A stretch of 64,000 bases of DNA from Neospora caninum Liverpool (GCF_000208865.1 NC_018394.1:1883964-1947963), one strand, 5' to 3'. Positions 1 to 11,805 are shown, counted from the stretch's first letter. Translations and numbers: made by a program. Notes: generated from the sequence alone by a model not told the origin.

Positions 1-1058
1 GCAAACACAGGCACGTGAATGTAGTTCAGCCTGGAGAGAGTCGCATCGGATCCTGGAAGAACGCGCGTTTCTCTTTTCAGATGCATGGATCTCTCCAGTG
101 CAAACCGCGGGAGGTGGGGGGATTTCGATTTTTTCTCGGGAGCAGAGACATCGTCTTTCTCGCTCTTTTTCGTCTCTTGTTTTGCAGGACGTTTCGTGTG
201 TGACTGGGTTTTTGCTTCCGCCGTCTCCTTTTTTCTTGTGTTTCTCTCCACGGTGAGTCTCTGTGAATTCTGTGGAGAGACGACGCGCAGCGCACGGGTC
301 TCTCTGCCTCCGCTTTGCTTCTTTCCTCGATGAGCGAGGGGCTGTCGATGTGTATACCGGACTGTTTCGTTCGGAAAACATTCTCTTGGCGTGCGGCTAC
401 ACAGCGCGCGGGACACGAGACGAAGCGTCGAGCGCTCGCCGTTTCGGCCGAAGACCGGAGACAGCAGGGAGAAACGAGAAAGAGATGCGAGAAAACGATG
501 GGCGAAGAGGAGACGGGAACAGAGAGAAGGGGCAAGGGGAAAGAACAGAGACTATACTGCAGCGGACGAGCTGCCAGGATAGAGAGAAAGAGGTGTAGGA
601 ACGAGACAGGCACAAACAGAGACAGGCAGAGTGAAGGACAGGTGTGCTTCCACGGAACCGCGTGAAAACGACTCCTCGGGAGAGGGCCCTGCGCGTTGTG
701 CGGGGGGAAAGGGACGTCTCCAGTCTCAGGGAGTGGGGCGGTCTGAGCGAGTTCTTTGCGAGAGCAAGGTCGTCACGTGGCAACCGCCTTTCATTTGCAG
801 GCCAGCACACGCGGATTTTTCGCACATAAAACATGCCTGCTTTGTAGCTGCCATTCGCGCAAATCCCGAGAAGAGAGCAGAAATCGCATGGGACAAAAAA
901 ACACATAGCCGATCGTTTCTCTCGCGTTTTTGCCGGACACATGAAACCGATCGCAGCTCGGAACCACACAGAAGTTGTTTTTGCAAGGACACCCCAAAGG
1001 CATGCGGCTACGGAAAACTCCTATCTATTTATATGTATAGATCTGGTATAAATGATTC

Positions 1059-1090
<32 letters not shown>

Positions 1091-2272
1091 GCAGTTACAT
1101 ATATGTACTTCTTTAAAAATCTGTATTTTGGTATTACAACATATACATATATATATATAGGGAGAGAGAGTTTCGTGTCTGTGTGTGCGAAGGTTTTCGT
1201 GGTAGGGGAACGTGCGAGACTGCAGAGCGAAAGACCGGTAGAGAAAGTAGGTTGTGAGCGGTTTCCTTCTGAACTCATGTGTCGCGCAGCAAACTGACGT
1301 TTGCCTTATTGGCGTCGAGTGCCATGCTTGTTTCGGGTAGCTTTTGTAGAAACGAGCATCACCATATGTGTTAGGGTTTCAGGCACATCGAAGAGCGACG
1401 TCCACCGCGCACACGCCTCGAGCTCGCGTGTGTATAGGGAAGTTCTCAGATGTCAAAAAAACAGATTCGCGACGCGATCGTTGTCTCACGTTCGGCTGTA
1501 CAAGGCCTCGTTGTCTCCGGTAAGAGAAGGACATGAAGAAAGATCTTTTCCACAGCGCCTATCTCAAAGACAAACAGAGCTTTGTTGGGTTGGATGCATG
1601 CGTACAAGAACTAGACAAAGCAGAGCACATGGAATCCGCCACAAACCGTGCAAACAATTTCGTCAAGAAAGAACGTCGCGCTTGCGAGCGAAGAATAACA
1701 CCGGCAGAAAACGCGGCTGTTCTTTAGGGACTGTTTTCGCGTCTTGTTGTATACCCGAGGCCGCCTTTTTCCTGCATGCACGCGAGAGCTTGTCGAGCGA
1801 AGAGGCTCTCGGTGGTTGTCTGTCGACGACAGGACGGAACACAGATCACAATTCCCTTTTTCCTTTCTGTTCTGAAAAAAGTGATTTCTTTTCATGAGGT
1901 GATGGCGGGGTTCGAAACGGCCGTCTCGGCGAAATAGATCGAGACGTGCCTCACTGTCTCTCCCGTCTCCTGTCTTAATGTGTCGATTGTCAACTCCGTT
2001 TTTTTTCTCTCTTTATTCCTTCTCATATCCTCTTATTCCTCCTCATCTCTTCTTCTCTTCTTCTTTCTTTGTGTTCTCTTCTTCTCACCTCTTCTTCTCT
2101 TCTCTGTCCTTGTTCTCTCTCCTTGTTCTCTCTTCTCTTTCGTCTCCCTGATTGTTCTTTCGGTCTCTCACCTTCTGGTCCTTTGCGTCTGCTTTCTTCT
2201 TCGCTTTCTCTTCTCTTTTTCCTTCCTCGCCCTCTTTTCTGTTTTCCCTTGGCGAAACGGTGTCTTCTCGAT
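1..2272. other. Upstream non-coding region with no supportable gene
   Basis: I see no convincing gene here. Open frames exist on both strands but none shows a domain, a credible splice structure or a good start. Two TA runs lie at 1060-1089 and 1147-1159. From about 1995 to 2262 the + strand is almost pure pyrimidine (CTT/CTC-rich), as is common in 5' untranslated leaders of this group, so the right-hand part is probably the promoter and leader of the gene starting at 2273. The left-hand part could be untranslated sequence of a gene outside the window. Confidence 0.5.
1060..1089. repeat. (TA)n microsatellite
   Basis: About 15 uninterrupted TA units in intergenic DNA. A second, shorter TA run follows at 1147-1159. 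Confidence 0.95.
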
Positions 2273-3195
2273 ATGGCCTCGACTGCGTCGGGACGCGCGG
2301 CGGCGGCTGCAGCCTCGGCGGCCCTGGCCGCGGCGCCAGGGAGTTGGGGTAGTCGCTCTCGCCTCGTCTCGCTGATGGCGCGGGGTATTTGCCTGCTCAC
2401 TGGATTCGGATTCAGTTACTCGTTCGCCAATCCTGACGACGACACCGTCTACGAAATGTTCCCCCTCGAGACGCAGAACAAATTCGCAGTCGTCAGCTTC
2501 TACCGCGTCGAGAAGGAGAAGATGAACGAGTTCGAAGACCGGGCGAAAGACTGTTGCCGATTCAATCAACAACAACAAGGCAAGAGAAAGGACACAAAGC
2601 AGAAAAGGCAGAGGAGAACACATGAAAGCGAAAGGAAAAGAAGAAGAAGAAAGGAAGGAGACGGGAGAAGATGAACGAACGAGGAGGACACAGACAGAGA
2701 AGATGACCGAGAAGAGAGGGAAAGAAAGAAAAGAAGCAAGCGCCACGTGAAAGAGAAAGGCTAACGCTTCGACCGGGAGCAGCAGCGTGAATCTGCATTT
2801 ACGCTGCGAGCGTCTCCCCTCATTAGCTTGCTGATCCAGTTTCGTCATGCAGCAACGCGGCTTCGCTTTGTTTGTGTGTGTGATTCGTTGTTCTCTTTTC
2901 CTGTTGCCTCCGACTCCTTACCCCGGTCTTCTTCTCTCTTTGTCGTTTTGCCACAGGGTATTTGTTTACTCGGCTGCTTCGAGCGAAGTATCCTGAGGAG
3001 GCGCCTTATCAGTATCTTCAGATAACCACTTGGCTCCGAATCGAGGACTTCCTCTTGGCGCGTGACAGGCCGATTGGCGAGAAACTGCGGCGCGCGCTTC
3101 CTCTCCTCAGCCCGGCGCATCCGCTGCTCTATCAGAACGTCGCGGACGACACAAAATACACGCCAGCGGCGGCGAACGCAATCCCACAGTCTTGA
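2273..3195 (+). CDS. Small ABM-fold (dimeric alpha/beta barrel) protein, two exons
   Basis: Exons 2273-2579 and 2957-3195 give 181 residues. The N-terminus is Ala/Ser/Gly-rich with several Arg and few acidic residues up to about residue 40, compatible with a mitochondrial presequence (inference). Residues about 69-155 read like the ferredoxin-like fold of the antibiotic-biosynthesis-monooxygenase (ABM) family: a strand FAVVSFYRV, a charged helix, a second strand GYLFTRLLRA and an aromatic YLQITTW strand. The join restores this fold across the intron, but the donor is GC (AAG|GCAAGA), not GT; the acceptor is CCACAG. The split codon (G + GG) becomes Gly. The first ATG of the frame in fair context (CGATATGG) was taken as start. 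The enzymatic role is unknown; some ABM-fold proteins are structural or haem-related. It is convergent with the CDGSH gene. Confidence 0.72.
2580..2956 (+). other. Inferred GC-AG intron of the ABM-fold gene
   Basis: The intron starts GCAAGA and ends TTTTGCCACAG. The donor flank AAG|GCAAG resembles the strong consensus typical of GC donors. No GT near the end of exon 1 gives a continuous domain. The alternative, reading through, ends at a stop at 2672-2674 after a low-complexity Lys/Arg/Glu stretch. Confidence 0.65.
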
Positions 3196-4468
3196 GATGC
3201 GAACGCACGACATGAAAGAGGCGAGAAAGAAACCGAGACGGGTACACACACGCTCAGCTTTCCGTCCATTGAAGGAGGAGAAGACGGGACAGCGCTCGTC
3301 TGTTAAATTTCGTCTCTGCTGTCATTTAGTCTCGCAGAAAGAAAGAACGAATGTATCTCCATGTTCGCGCGCATGCACATCATACGGTCTCGGATCGTTT
3401 TCTGTTTCTTCAGTCGTTTCTCTTTCCACTATCGTTTCGGTTTTTCAACTTCTTCGTTTGTCTGACTTGCGTGGACCGCGGCGGTGTGTTCGGAGAGAGT
3501 CGGCGCCCTGTGCGTGCTGCCTACGTCTGGTTGCATTTCTCTGGCATTCTGTCCACCTGCATGCGCCGTCTCTTCCTCTCTAACTTCCGCTTCTTCGAAG
3601 ATTCGCCTTCTCTCTTTCAATCTCGCACTTCGAACCAAACATCGGGCGTGGTGTTGCCCTCGATGGAACTTCTTTGCGTTGCGACTCTCCAACGAAAAAT
3701 GGAAGGAAAGAAAGCACGAGAGACACAAAGAGATAAAGAGCACGAGAGACACAATGAGAGAGAGCAAGAGAGAGACTGAGACAGAGAACAAGGGCTAAAC
3801 CGATCGGCGGCCATTAATCGAAAAAGTGCTGTTCCTTTTTCTGCGCGCATGCAACCAGCCTCTGCCTGCACGGCAACTCGCCTTTTTCTCTGTAGAGTAG
3901 CGATGCCACGCATAGAGCCGTGGGTGTCTGTACACCAGGCCCGAGAAATTTCTCAGCAAGTCGATAAAAACAACGCTCTGTTCTCCACAAAAAAGAGAGA
4001 GGGCCCTCCGTAGACCGAAGGCCTTCCGGTTGCCAGTTTGTGAGTTCGCGGCAGATGAAAGGCTATTCATGCACACAAAAGGCTAGTGGATATATATATA
4101 TATATATACACATGTTTTTACATGTATTTATATGTATTTTTACATATATTTTTACATATATTTACATGTATGTGGATGTATAGGGCGTTACAGGCCCGGG
4201 GCAAAAAAACCAGAAAACCTGGCGGGGAGCAGAACTGAGGGGAAAAACATAGTGGTGCGTTTCAAGCGGATACGCAGATAAAAATATATTTATGTATACA
4301 TATACAGACGTATATCGGCCCATAGACAAAGAGGTACCAGACGGTCTGTGTGTATGCGTTTTGTACGCAACGCATACACACAGGTTTTAGGTTTTTCCGG
4401 GACAAATTGAAATGTGAACAGAGTCCCGGACCCCCGTCATCTCCCGGAATATGGGAAAGGAATCGGAA

Positions 4469-4509
<41 letters not shown>

Positions 4510-4699
4510 CTATATATGCATAAATGTAAAATTCAGTATGTGTTGACACATACTAGAAGTGTCTGCGTGAGATATGGGCGTGTGTGTGTAAATGCGTGTA
4601 CTCTCGAAATTGAGAGCGAAAAGGGCCTCTGTAGTTTCTCGGCTTTTCAACACTGGAGATCTTCTATAAACCGCAAAGACTGTCCTCGCGCGCCGAGCA
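3196..4699. other. Convergent intergenic region (two 3' flanks)
   Basis: The space between the stop codons of the + strand ABM-fold gene and the - strand CDGSH gene should hold both 3' untranslated regions. Purine-rich GAGA repeats occur around 3718-3790 and TA runs at 4090-4108 and 4472-4506. An AT-rich patch with repeated TTTACATGTA-like units lies at about 4115-4175. I see no gene. Confidence 0.6.
4472..4506. repeat. (TA)n microsatellite
   Basis: A pure TA run of about 35 bases in the convergent intergenic region. A shorter run is at 4090-4108. Confidence 0.95.
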
Positions 4700-7600
4700 T
4701 CAGTGGCTGAGGGGTGAGGCAGGATCTGCGACGGGAGGCGAGAGCGACAAGGGAGTTTGCAGCATCTCTTTCGCCGCCTCCCCAGGTTCTGAAAGAGTCG
4801 CGGAAGGAACTTGTCGCCCAAATCCCTTTCGAAGGGCCGCCTCCGCGATAGCGTAACCGACTGAGGCACTGAGCAACGCGGCTGAAAACAAAAAGAAAAC
4901 AGTCCATCTTCTTCAAAGACATGAGAACCGTCAGCATGGTTAGAACGCCCAGGCACACACGCATCAAGAAATATATCTACATGTACATATGCGGCTAGAT
5001 GTATACACACACTGAAGTGGACATACGGAGAGGCGATTCTGTCGGTTCCGATGTAATCGTTCTGTCTCGATCCCCGGAAGTGTATATCCATCAGGATCTT
5101 GAGAGTGGCGCACAGCTCTGTTCCACGCACATGCATCGGCACTGTTTATCCTGGATATTAGTTTGCATGTATTTACCAGGGCAGCCGCACTGGTTGAATG
5201 TTCCTGCATCGATCGGTTGATGCACCTGTATGGATGTGTTTTGTGCGGGGATGCTGCATGCACGTGCGTGATCGGTGAATGAAAACGAGAAAAGAGAGAC
5301 TGCGGGGAAGTTGCGCCCGTGCGAGGGCAAGAACGCGAATGCTTTTTCAGCTTTGTACAGCATGCGCTTCGGGCGTTTGTTTTTTGCCAACCTGCGATGA
5401 CGGGTCGGGCACGAATCGTCGCAGTTGCGCTGGGGAGGGAAGACTGGATTTCCGAGCCTCGAAAGGCAAGGAAACGGCGGAGAGAGGGATACGAAGAAGC
5501 CACACGGTCTTGCTGATGCAGCGCCGAGACGTTCCTCAGCGCCTGGCCTCCCTCTCCGCGAACGTCCCGGATCTTTGCCTCAAATGGTCCCACGTCGTCG
5601 CCCGCTTCCATCATCAGCTAAATGCAGAAAAAAAAGAAAAAGAGAGGATGGAGACGGCGCATACGAGAAGAAAAAAAAGATGAGAAGGAAAAGCAGGCGA
5701 AGAGAAGATGAATAACAAGAGAAGGAAAAGAAGACAAATGCAGAGAACATGGAGAAAAGGAGAAGAGAAAGAAGGTGAATGAGGAAGAGAAGATGACGAG
5801 AGGGACAAGAAAAGGATGACGCAAAAGAGAAGAAGCAAGAGAAAACAGAAGGAGGAAGGAATGGAACCTGGAAGATAGCAGGCAAGACAACAGTCCATCG
5901 GAGACTAAAACGAGGTCAGGAAGAGACAAGCGAGACACGGAAACAAAGAGCCGTCGAAACGTGAGACACACGAGTTTGAGGAGAACAACAGAGAGAAACA
6001 GGCACGAAGAACGGACTCTCGCAGGGACGCCAGAAGAAAGGAACAAGGGACTGCGCGGTGTGGCGCAAAGCGTCCGAAGACAGGGAGCGCAAAAAGGGAA
6101 GGCAGATATCCTGTGTCAAGCCAGATGCGGGAGCATCGATATCCCCACGAAAAGAGACAGAAGAGATCAGGAAAAAGATTAGGAAAGAGAACAGGAAAGA
6201 GAACAGGAAAGAGAACAGGAAAGAGATCAGGAAGAAGAACAGGAAAGAGAACGGGAAAGAAGACAAGAAAGAGAACAAGAAAGAGAACAGGAAAGAGAAC
6301 AAGAAAGAGATCAGGAAAGAGAACAGGAGAGAGAACAGGAAAGAGAACAGGAGAGAGAACAGGAAAGAGAACAAGAAAGAGAACAGGAAGAAGAACAGGA
6401 AAGAGAACAAGAAAGAGAACAGGAAAGAGAACAAGAAAGAGATCAGGAAGAAGAACAGGAAAGAGAACGGGAAAGAAGACAAGAAAGAGAACAAGAAAGA
6501 GAACAGGAAAGAGAACAAGAAAGAGATCAGGAAAGAGAACAGGAGAGAGAACAGGAAAGAGAACAGGAGAGAGAACAGGAAAGAGAACAAGAAAGAGAAC
6601 AGGAAAGACAACAAGAAAGAGATCAGCAAGAGGAACAGGAAAGAGATCAGGACAGAGGACAAGAAAGAGAACACGAAAGAGAACAGGAAAGAAAACAGGA
6701 AAGAAAACAGGAAAGAAAACAGGAAAGAGATCAGGAAGAACAACAGGAAAGTGATCAGGAAAGAGAACAGGAAAGAGAACAGGAAAGAGAACAGGAAAGA
6801 GATCAGGAAAGAGAACAGGAAAGAAAACAGGAAAGAGATCAGGAAAGAGAACAGGAAGGAGAACAGGAAAGAGAACAGGAGAGAGAACAAGAAAGAGAAC
6901 AGGAAAGAGAACAGGAAAGAGATCAGGAGAGAGAACAGGAAAGAGAACAAGAAAGAGAACAGGAAAGACAACAAGAAAGAGATCAGGAAGAGGAACAGGA
7001 AAGAGATCAGGACAAAGGACAAGAAAGAGAACAGGAAAGAGAACAGGAAAGAAAACAGGAAAGAGATCAGGAGAGAGAACAGGAAAGAGAACAAGAAAGA
7101 GAACAGGAAAGACAACAAGAAAGAGATCAGCAAGAGGAACAGGAAAGAGATCAGGACAGAGGACAAGAAAGAGAACAGGAAAGAAAACAGGAAAGAAAAC
7201 AGGAAAGAAAACAGGAAAGAGATCAGGAAGAACAACAGGAAAGAGATCAGGAAGAACAACAGGAAAATGATCAGGAAAGAGAGCAGGAAAGAGAACAGGA
7301 AAGAGAACAGGAAAGAGATCAGGAAAGAGAACAGGAAGGAGAACAGGAAAGAGAACAGGAAAGAGAACAAGAAAGAGAACAGGAAAGAGAACAGGAAAGA
7401 GATCAGGAAAGAGAACAGGAAGGAGAACAGGAAAGAGAACAGGAAAGAGAACAAGAAAGAGATCAGGAAAGAGAACAGGAAGGAGAACAGGAAAGAGAAC
7501 AGGAAAGAGAACAAGAAAGAGAACAGGAAAGAGAACAGGAAAGAGATCAGGAAAGAGAACAGGAAGGAGAACAGGAAAGAGAACAGGAAAGAGAACAAGA

Positions 7601-8773
7601 AAGAGAACAAGAAAGAGAACAGGAAAGAGATCAGGAAAGAGAACAGGAAAGAAAACAGGAAAGAGATCAGGAAAGAGAACAGGAAGGAGAACAGGAAAGA
7701 GAACAGGAAAGAGAACAAGAAAGAGAACAAGAAAGAGAACAGGAAAGAGATCACGAAAGAGAACAGGAAAGGCAACAAGAAAGAGAACAGGAAAGAGAAC
7801 AAGAAAGAGAACAAGAAAGAGAACAGGAAAGAGAACAGGAAAGAGATCACGAAAGAGAACAGGAAAGGCAACAAGAAAGAGAACAGGAAAGAGAACAAGA
7901 AAGAGAACAGGAAAGAGAACAGGAAAGAGAACAGGAAAGAGATCACGAAAGAGAACAGGAAAGGCAACAAGAAAGAGAACAGGAAAGAGAACAGGAAAGA
8001 GAACGGGAAAGGGTGTGCACCTTGTGGGTGTCGTCGCAGTACGGGAATTTTTTCGATTGCCAGCAACGGCAGATGCGAACGAGACGCTCAGCCTCGCCGA
8101 CGTGCGGCGATGTTTCGATAAGCTGAACAAGAAAAGAAATCAAAACCGCGAAACTTGTCCCGGAGAGAAGAGAACGAGCAGAGAGAAACGAAGGAGCAGA
8201 AAGAAAAGAGAGAGAAAAGAGAAACAAGAAACACCCGCATGTCCCGGAGTTGTTGTCTCTTCATTTCAAAGTCTCAGTCTCACGTGACTCCCCCAACAGC
8301 GCTGTGAGACGAGAGGCTGAAGTTTTGTTTGTTAGAGAATGCAAGAAAAGTGAAGGGGTGAAGAGCAGCGCCAGAATTCGAGGAAAGTGAACAACAGCGA
8401 GACAAAACGTGGAACGCGAAACAAAACGAAGAAGAGAAAAGGGGGAAGAAGAAGAGAACAGAAGAAGCGTTGGTGGATGGGCACGAAGATCGGCAGGTAA
8501 ATGAGAGAGGAACGGCGCAAGCAAAAACAGGAAAGAGGAGAAAGGTGAGCAAATAAAGCACGGGCCGCAAAGGCGAAACGTGTTCTATCTTCTGCCTCAG
8601 CTGTTTCCCTATTTACAGAGGCGAACAATCTCTGGTGTTTCGCGAATGTTTCGTTTTTTGAAAGTCCTCACGTGGCAATATTGCGGGAATTTCTTTGTAT
8701 TGAAATCCAACTGGTCCATGTACGCCAGAGGGTCATCAGGCACCGGAGGGCGTCCAGCGGGCGGAGGCGACAT
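4700..8773 (-). CDS. CDGSH iron-sulfur domain (NEET-type) protein, four exons
   Basis: Exons on the minus strand are 8773-8672, 8122-8021, 5617-5506 and 4881-4700, giving 165 residues; all phases agree. Exon 2 encodes the 2Fe-2S site: CRCWQSKKFPYCDDTH has the three Cys and one His of the family pattern C-x-C-x2-S-x3-P-x-C-D-G-S-H. Exon 3 continues with GDDVGPFEAKI, matching the GDNVGPL strand that follows the motif in mitoNEET. Family knowledge: NEET proteins are dimers carrying redox-active, transferable 2Fe-2S clusters, usually on mitochondria or ER. Oddities are Asp where the motif has Gly (CDDTH), no hydrophobic anchor at the N-terminus, and a C-terminal extension with a mildly hydrophobic segment (ALLSASVGYAIAEAAL). 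The start is the ATG with context GCCAAGATG. The last junction (donor C|GTGTGG) is the least certain. Intron 2 is 2.4 kb and carries a minisatellite. Confidence 0.85.
6178..8010. repeat. 12-bp minisatellite in an intron of the CDGSH gene
   Basis: About 150 tandem copies of a 12-bp unit (+ strand AGGAAAGAGAAC), with variants such as AGGAAAGAGATC, AAGAAAGAGAAC, AGGAAGGAGAAC and AGGAGAGAGAAC. Because 12 is divisible by 3 and no unit contains a stop, several frames stay open for about 1.8 kb: KENR-like, TGKR-like and QERE-like on +, and Leu/Phe-rich ones on -. None of them is likely to be protein. Variant order shows longer periods: for example the block with GATCAGGAAGAAGAAC at 6225 recurs at 6441, 216 bp or 18 units later. 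The minus-strand transcript across it would be almost pure pyrimidine. Confidence 0.93.
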
Positions 8774-10805
8774 CTTGGCGAGAAATCGGGAAAACAGAGA
8801 AGAAACGGATATCTGCGAGAAGGCAGCCGGGGGTTCGAAGGAGCCCAGGATTCTGAGGAGTCTCAGCGTCGATGGAAAACAGACCAGAAACCGAGACGAC
8901 TCCAAGCAGGAACAGACAGGAGCATTAATGTCGAGGGAAAAGCCGGTTCCACGGAGGCGCAAAGAAGCTGAGATCGTCTTTTGGGCAAAACAAGTCGGTG
9001 TTTGACGCGTATGCGGATATTTCGGTGTTTCGGGAACCGTGATTCGTGCGGTGAGAGTCCTGTTTGTTTTACTCGCACAGACGACCCAAGAGAGCAGTCT
9101 CAGTCTCTCGCAGATGTGTCTGTATGCGTCACAAACGCAAAAAAATAAAGGCGGTGTCGTCCAGATGTGTGCTCGAAAAGAATCGTGAAGGATTTCTGCC
9201 CGGAAAGAAGCGAGGAAGCGAGAACGGACGCAGAAAACTACGGCGCCTTTTCCGTGCATGCGGGGTCGGGGCGATGATACACTCGACTCTCCACGCAGAG
9301 CCTTTGCTGTTTGATGTCGACAAGACCGAGTAGGCCAGGACCGCTTGCCGGAGTTATAACGTTGTTTCTTTCCGGTGAAAATGGCGGCACGAGAGACCAG
9401 AGAGGCTGAGGAAAGCTCGCAGAGAAGAGGTCTGTTGCCTGTGTAAAAAACCGACCGAAAACGGGAAACACCCGAAAAAGACGAAGAAGAGGCGCAAGGT
9501 GTTACGCCCTCGTGTCTAAGAGAGGTGATCGCCCTGGAATCTTCTGTGAGGCGCAACAGGGAGGCGAGGTTTCGTGTTTCACGGAAAATCCCTCGAGTAA
9601 CGCAAAAGCTATTCAGACAGAGGAAGTGACCTCGGGACCGTCCGTATACACCCCGCCGTACTCCTCAGTTGCTAGTCTGATCAGTCCTCTCGTATACTGG
9701 AAGTGATACTCTCTGAGACAGGATTTATAAGGTTTTTCTGGGACAAACACCCGTCGGCGCGAGTCACGTATCCGCGGGTCTTTCCGGCTGACTCCCTGTC
9801 ACGTGGCGGGAATGGCGAACGGAGCATTTACACGTTTTGCGGTGTGTATCGGAGATAAGAACTCTGGATTTAGCATTCATCTACATCTACTGGAGCTGGT
9901 GTGTTTAAATAGAGGGCAACCTTTCCTAACCGATTCGAAGGTTTGCGATTCGCTTGAGGGAGGGAAACAAAAAGGACGAGGTCAACGCTCGAGGGCGAAC
10001 CCAGCGAGAGACGAAGCTTGGTCCGTTGGAAGGCGCGAAAAGAAAAAGAGCGATGCCGACTCCAGGCAGAAAGCGGCAGAACCTACAATCTCTATCCCCG
10101 GTGGCTGTGTGCATCCTTTTTTTCTGATTGACGCGGAAGTTCCGTTTGCCAAAAGACGTTGTGGAGGTATGAGCGTTGTCGAGACACACATGCTGGGGGC
10201 CGATGCTGTTTTGTCTCTCAGCCTCAGAGGCCTTTGCCGTGTTCTGTCTCTAACCAAGAGGGGATTTCACGGGGGAAGACACCCGCACGTTTTTCCGCTG
10301 TTCACTGGGAGCTGAGAAAGGTTGCGTGGACTTCTCGTATGGAAGCCATCCGTTTTTCCAGAAAAGTGTCCAGCGTGTCCCGTGAACGCAAAGAGTCGTG
10401 CCTCAGCTCCCCCCGGGCATCGCGGATTGAGAGTTCCCGGAAGAACCCAAGGGTTTTCCGAGTATGATGAAGAGAGTCCTTCCGGTTCTTCCACAATTGC
10501 CATGTCCCTGTGCCTGGGAAGCGGATGCGGCCTGCGAGCAACACGCGTTTCAGTACCCAGTGCTCAGATTTTTCTTTTTCAACGAGAAAACTGGTGAGGG
10601 ATACCTTGGTCTCTCGATAGCGGGGCGTGTCGGGAGGTTCCAGGTTTCCTCGTTTCCGGGTATGCTGACTGTTCTTGGCACAAAACCTTGTCACCGGATG
10701 TCACCTTGCTACTGGGACGCACATCCACCGCGAAACGCCCGGCACGAACTGCGTTTGAACACTTTGGTCTTCGACGAGGGGTCGTGAACGTCCAACTCGG
10801 TTCGC

Positions 10806-10816
10806 GGGGGGGGGGG
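10806..10816 (+). repeat. Poly-G run
   Basis: Eleven G followed by C and GGGAGG, in intergenic DNA; potentially quadruplex-forming. A second run of 16 G lies at 11055-11070. Confidence 0.9.
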
Positions 10817-11054
10817 CGGGAGGCGCTCCGTGTGGAAGCTGAGGACGTTTTTTAACGCATGGCGCTTCGCGTTTTCGGCTTTTAGGCATACTCCGCGGAA
10901 ACGTTTCATCTGCAAGTGGCCCAGGCAACACTAAGGAGACAGGCACACCAACTGGAGCCTCGCGCACGGTCTTTGCTTCCCGACATTTCACTACCACAGG
11001 CTAACGGCCCTCAAGAAAGAAGAAAAAGGAAGCAGTGTCCGTGAAATGCTGAGT

Positions 11055-11070
11055 GGGGGGGGGGGGGGGG
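11055..11070 (+). repeat. Poly-G run (16 G)
   Basis: An uninterrupted run of 16 G followed by AAGG. Exact length is easily miscounted in assemblies. Confidence 0.9.
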
Positions 11071-11705
11071 AAGGTCAACTCAAACTGTAGGCGCGTTTGT
11101 CTAGGTGGTGGAAACTGGTTGTGTCGTCCGTCGAGCGAATCACATCTCGGCCGGCATGCATTCTAATCTGACAACAAATGGGACTGTAAACTGAGATTCC
11201 TAGGTTTCGAGAAACTCCCTTTTCGGGGTAGGACAAACGGCACGTTGGAACCGGATTTTGATCCGGAACGTCTTTCTTTTCCGCAACTTCTCTTGTGCTT
11301 TTCATGGCCATCAGGTTAACTGTTTCAAACGGTCCTTTCGGCTTTTCGGAGCATCGGGAGAGGTTCGCGCCGGCCGTTCTCTGTAGTTCAACGAGGACCG
11401 TAGAGCGACTCGACTGTGTTTGTGTGCGATCGCTAATGGAGGGGAAGATCCGGCCATGACTAGGGCTGTTTCGTCAATCAGCTAGAGAGAGGTTTCCCCT
11501 TCAGCGAAACTAATGAGGAAACATGTTTAGAAAACACTCTGACGAAAGACCCGTCGGAGGTCTGCCGCGAAGCAGAACGACAGTTTTCTTTACTGGAACC
11601 AGCTGCTGGCCAAGTTGCCCCAACGCATAGAGATCGCTCGTTCAATCACAAATGTGAAGTCAGGTGAAAATAGAAAACCAAGAATACAAACACCTCGATA
11701 CCTCT

Positions 11706-11746
11706 ATGTATGTATGTATATGTATATATATATATGTATATGAATA

Positions 11747-11793
<47 letters not shown>

Positions 11794-11805
11794 GTGTGTA
11801 TATGT
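11706..11805. repeat. Compound TA/TG microsatellite
   Basis: TATG and TA units, including a long pure TA run at about 11752-11785, in the divergent spacer. Confidence 0.93.

Noticed and set aside
6058..8121. 687-codon + frame (KENR repeats), and 716-741 codon minus frames over the same DNA
   Set aside because: These are products of a stop-free 12-bp repeat inside an intron. The flanking minus-strand exons of the CDGSH gene explain the region.
8609..9556. 315-codon minus frame overlapping CDGSH exon 1
   Set aside because: Only the last 34 codons before the GTGAGG donor fit the CDGSH model. The rest lacks coding features and is probably leader or promoter.
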